From Agelaius tricolor (lineage: Eukaryota > Chordata > Aves > Passeriformes > Icteridae), in contig JALJCS010000018.1 in assembly GCA_023055355.1 (NCBI GenBank), forward strand, positions 806,001 through 870,000: a DNA stretch of 64,000 nt, read 5' to 3'. Under the pieces are notes generated by a model. It made no database searches. It was given only the letters and a program-made list of their open reading frames with translations, and had not been told where the DNA came from. Positions 60,162-64,000 of the stretch are shown here, piece by piece. Numbering within the stretch: the first letter of the stretch is position 1; the number at the start of each line of letters is the position of its first letter. Both the position numbers and the translations under genes were made by a program.

Positions 60162-63100
60162 CAAGGACTTTGGAAACGGAGAACTGACTGATAAACCCTC
60201 TTGGAAAGTGCCAGGACCCTGTTATATTGTTAGAGAGATTTTTTACTCTTGTGAAAACTATTTTTAAGATATTTTCTTCATTTTTCTATCTCTAGCCTAA
60301 ATGTAAGGATTTATAATAGTGAAAACAATGGAAAACCAGCCTTACTTTGAAGAATGTTTTCAGCATTTCTTATCAAAATTTATAATCCTGTTGTTTTCGC
60401 TTTATGAAACAGTGTAAAAATAGTGTATAACTAGAGAAAAAAGAATATGTGTTCCTTCTGAATTTGTGTCAGTTCACGATTCTCAGTTCTGTACATAATA
60501 GTAAATAATATCTCATCAGTTCAAACCTCTAAGCTCACTCTAGAAGACACATTTGTTTGAAAATGAGATGAAAGCCAGTACAAACTTTATATGACACCTT
60601 TTCAAACTATTTTTCTGCAATATGTTCTATATTTCTTTGTAGCACAGGTGGTTAATGACAATGAGGACCACAAAGAAGACTGAAAACAAGCATTTTTAGG
60701 CTATAAGTATAGCAAGAAAATTGAATGTTGCACAGAGTGGAATAAGAGAGGATGGAGCATGACTTAGTGAAGTACTGATGTGTTATTTCACAAGAACACA
60801 TTTTCCAGGTCTTTAGAATCAGGAAAAAAAGAACCACAGAAAAAAATGGTGTTAAAACCCTTTACAAAGCATAAAGTTTATCCAAAACTGCAGAAAAAAA
60901 AAAAAAAGAGACTTACACTGGGGAGCAGTGGGTGTCCTGTGCTGGGCAGGAGGGGCTCTGCTGGCTGGGGAGATGCAAAATGAATTGAAGGAAGACCTAA
61001 TAAAAATCAGAACCTCTTAAACCATAACTCAGTGTATTATGTGGAAAAGCTACTATGTGCAATTACAAACTTGCTTTGGGATTGAGTTGAGTTTTCCATA
61101 ATTTACCTAAGGAAAAAAAAAATTCACATATTTGTCATGTTTGCTGACATTTGTGAATTCAATAACATTTCACCACTTCTTAGATAAGAATGGGAATTAT
61201 TAATTGTGGCCAACAGGGAGAAAAAGTTCACACCTGTATTTCTTACAGGGCTTTTCCAGTTTTCTTCTTTGCAATTGTTACTTTTCTGCACATTTTCAAA
61301 CGGCAGGAAGTACAGCTGGAAGGAAGGTGTTTCATCAGTTTGCTGTTCACATTTGAGCTCAGTTCAAGAAAGGATTTCAGCCAAAGGCTCTGAGCTCCAG
61401 GAATGCTGAGCATCTGAGGAGTAATCCGTGGAGGTAAAGTGACACATGGAGGCTACAGAAATCCATGGAGGTTGAAATCCATGGAAGTTACAGTAATCCA
61501 CAGAGATTGCAGTAATCCATGGAGGCTACAGAAATCCATGGAGCATGTGTAATGCCTTATGCATTTTTTGAAAAGACATAATTGCCTTAAGGCCCTGGAA
61601 TTTTTTTCTCCTTTAAAAACAGTGGAAACCATGGCATGGGGAATGTCAAAGGGAGATGCCGCTCAGAGCCCAAGCAATTTCCTCACAAAGAAGCAAAGTG
61701 AGCCTGTCTAGCAATGCAGAGAGTTGGGGACTGTAAAACTGGGCTGGTTGTCCCCCAGCTGTGTTTTATATCCTCGCAGAGCAAGGCAGGGCCTGCTGAG
61801 GTTCAGGTGAGTGCCCATCCCTGTGTGAGTCAGAACAAAGCCAGAGCCTGCCCTGGCTGGGCTCTGCTGCCTGGGGCAGGCACTGGGCTGAGCACACTGA
61901 ATATGGGCCCTGCTTGCACAGGAGGCTGTGAAGAGCTCAGCCCCAGTATATGCACACCTTCCAGGGTAATTCCTTGGCTTCATTAATGTTTTATTGCACA
62001 AGGAGTTTACGATGACAGCGAACCTCTCAAACTGCAGCGGGATAACACGCTTCCTCACCAGATTAAAAAATAATGCTGCTATAGGTTTATGTACCAGGGT
62101 GTAGACTGCTGTTAAGAGGCACTGCTTTGACAAAATTCTTTTTGAGGTTTACAGAAAGCATAATAAAATATGTAAGTTACATTTCTACAAACAAAAGCTA
62201 TAACATAAGTTATTTATAAGCATGAGATACAAATGGTATCACAATAAATAAACCTTAATGGATACCTGTGGCATCCATCCTAATGTAATTTGCCCAGCAA
62301 AAGTCATATTTAGTATAAAAACCTGGCAGCAGCTGCATGTTGGTATTTAATATAGGAATGAAGGAAGGAAGAAAGCAGCTGCTTCCCCAGGCTTATCCCT
62401 GACCTGTGGTACCTCCCTGCCTTCCCCCTCACCTGGAGCTGGCACTGCTGCTCCCAGAAACCAGATGTCTCTGCGTCTTTCAGGGCTTGTCCACGATAAT
62501 AGGATGTTCCCCGTCAGCTTCACTACAGGCTGATTTTATTAAAGATGGCAGAAAGAAATGGAGCCCCATCTGCCCATCACCCTCTGCCCTTTCAGGGGTA
62601 GCTCCTTCCCCAGCACCTCCCTTGAAGCCTCCCCTTCTCATCTAGTCTCAGCCATTTGTGGAACAATGCATGGATTCTGAACTGAAATAAAGTTTTGGCT
62701 TTTTAAATATCACAGTTAAGGTTACCAACCCCACAGAGATGTGTTTTGGAACGGGGATTGAAACCACTAAGGAATGTTCATTTGTCAGAGGCTTTAGAAC
62801 CTGTTAGCATTGGCTCTCTGAGTGGGGTTTAACTGCTTCCACCCACTGGGACATGGAGGACAGGGAGTTTTGCTGGAGCCTGTGTGTCTGGACCTTGGCT
62901 TATGGGGCAGGTGTCTCCTCCATCTTGGGGTATAAGGAATATCCCTTGTTCTGATGGGGAAAAGGCTGCTGAGGGCAGAGCTCCATGACCCTGCCCTCCC
63001 CTCTGCCTTCATGGGATGAGGGGAGGCAGGAGGGGCACAGCCCTCCAAACCCAAAGGAAGGGGCAGAGGGGAATGACCTTTGGCTCTGCAGCATTGGAGC

Positions 63101-64000
63101 CCTTCCCTCAGAAAAAGAGCAGCTGATTTAACCCTTGTTAAAAAATAAAAGGGGCTTTTTGTCAGCTCTGCTGAGAGCCAGGAGCTGAGTGCCTGAGCCA
63201 GGTGCTGCCCCATGAGAGCACAGCCACAGCTGGCACCCAGGGTCCTGCTCCATCACTGGCATGGGGCAGCCAGGCCTCTGCTCTGTCCTGGGGCCTGCTG
63301 GCCTGTTGGCCATGGTGAGCCCCACTCAGGGCGGCTCATCACTGACCAGGAGGACCCCCAGGGTCTCACTGAGCCCTGCAGAAGGTACAAGGGTCAGGAC
63401 CACATCCCCCTTTGGTGCACAAACCTCAGCCCTTGCCTGCCACTGCCCTCCACAGCTGGGCACATCTGGCTACAGGCAGAGTTCAGGCAGCACATAAGCT
63501 GCTCCTGGCTGTCCTGTTCCCCTTCCCCTGCTCATGCCAGGACAGAGATCACACATGTCCCTCTTCTGCATGAACACCAGCATCACCCACCAGCTGCACA
63601 GGAAGCTTCTAGGGCTATGGCTGAAAAGCAACGTGTGTCCTCTGTCGTGCTGAATTCCACATGAGTTGTGTAATCACTCCAAACCATATGGGGTTTATGC
63701 AGCAATATCCATCCAGAAAAGGCTGTGGAGAACAGGACTGGCCTTGCCCAGCCTGAGAGCTGCTGCCAAAGACAGGAGACACAGCAGGAACTCTGGAGAT
63801 ACAGCAGGAACATCTCAGCATCTGCTACTGCTTCCTGGTGCAGGGGGTTATTTGCAGTGCTCATCACGTGGTTTGATTATCTCCTGCTACAGGAAGCACT
63901 TTTTAAAAGCTGAACGGTGGTGTTGGCCACTGTCAGGCACATGGTGGGGGTCCTGCAAGGATAAGGGTCCTGCGAGGACATGGTGCTGCAAGGACACCCT
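60162..64000. other. Intergenic sequence downstream of RANBP17
   Basis: No TLX3 homeobox or other exon is recognisable. Possible poly(A) signals (aataaa) occur near 60999 and 62687. A poly-A run lies at 60895-60907 and a short minisatellite at 61421-61545. The last bases (63950-64000) begin another repeat (gggtcctgcaaggata). Confidence 0.5.
61421..61545. repeat. about 20-bp degenerate minisatellite (aatccatggaggctacag)
   Basis: Five to six copies of a unit near aatccatggaggctacag with substitutions such as ccgtgg, cacaga and ttgaa. Confidence 0.9.

Noticed and set aside
60162..64000. TLX3 homeobox exon
   Set aside because: Looked for because TLX3 follows RANBP17 in human; no homeodomain-like frame on either strand, so it probably lies beyond the window.

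Overview
The window looks like a stretch of bird (probably songbird) nuclear DNA. Several fragments carry the CR1 LINE 3' signature seen in birds: the phrase around gggttggaagggacct, and a tail of ATTCTGTG repeats. There are also two probable LTR-retrotransposon remnants, many micro- and minisatellites and long AT-rich introns. I see no bacterial-type genes, tRNA, rRNA or CRISPR.

The only protein-coding signal I can support is the 3' half of RANBP17, the exportin-7-like nuclear transport receptor, on the + strand. It appears as a string of separated exons at about 1.4, 1.74, 2.16, 10.93, 12.0, 14.17, 24.05, 25.63, 36.15, 42.5, 55.4 and 60.08 kb. They occur in the same order as in the human protein, and where I could test it they join in consistent splice phases. 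Most are broken. Stop codons lie at 12044, 25657, 36151, 42523, 42565 and 55441. There are frameshifting indels at about 12047-12066 (+5), 24068-24074 (-1), 36193 (+1) and 36224-36239 (8-bp tandem duplication). At least one splice donor is lost. I therefore read the locus as a unitary RANBP17 pseudogene. Comparison was by eye to human RANBP17/XPO7 as I remember them; no search was run.

The introns of this dead gene hold blocks that look like conserved developmental enhancers, rich in homeodomain and POU motifs. The main ones are at 43.34-44.65 and 47.45-47.98 kb, with weaker ones at 13.8-14.1, 17.8-18.2 and 39.4-39.8 kb. An orphan CpG island (44.65-45.42 kb) and a smaller GC-rich patch (48.0-48.12 kb) sit against the two main blocks. 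In human, RANBP17 lies immediately upstream of the homeobox gene TLX3. The simplest model is that the exons decayed while the introns were kept as TLX3 regulatory DNA, with TLX3 just beyond the right end.

Layout: 1-1.4 kb, G-rich minisatellite; 1.4-60.16 kb, RANBP17 pseudo-exons and introns; 60.16-64 kb, intergenic sequence with no recognised gene. Most open reading frames in the window are chance frames or run through tandem repeats.
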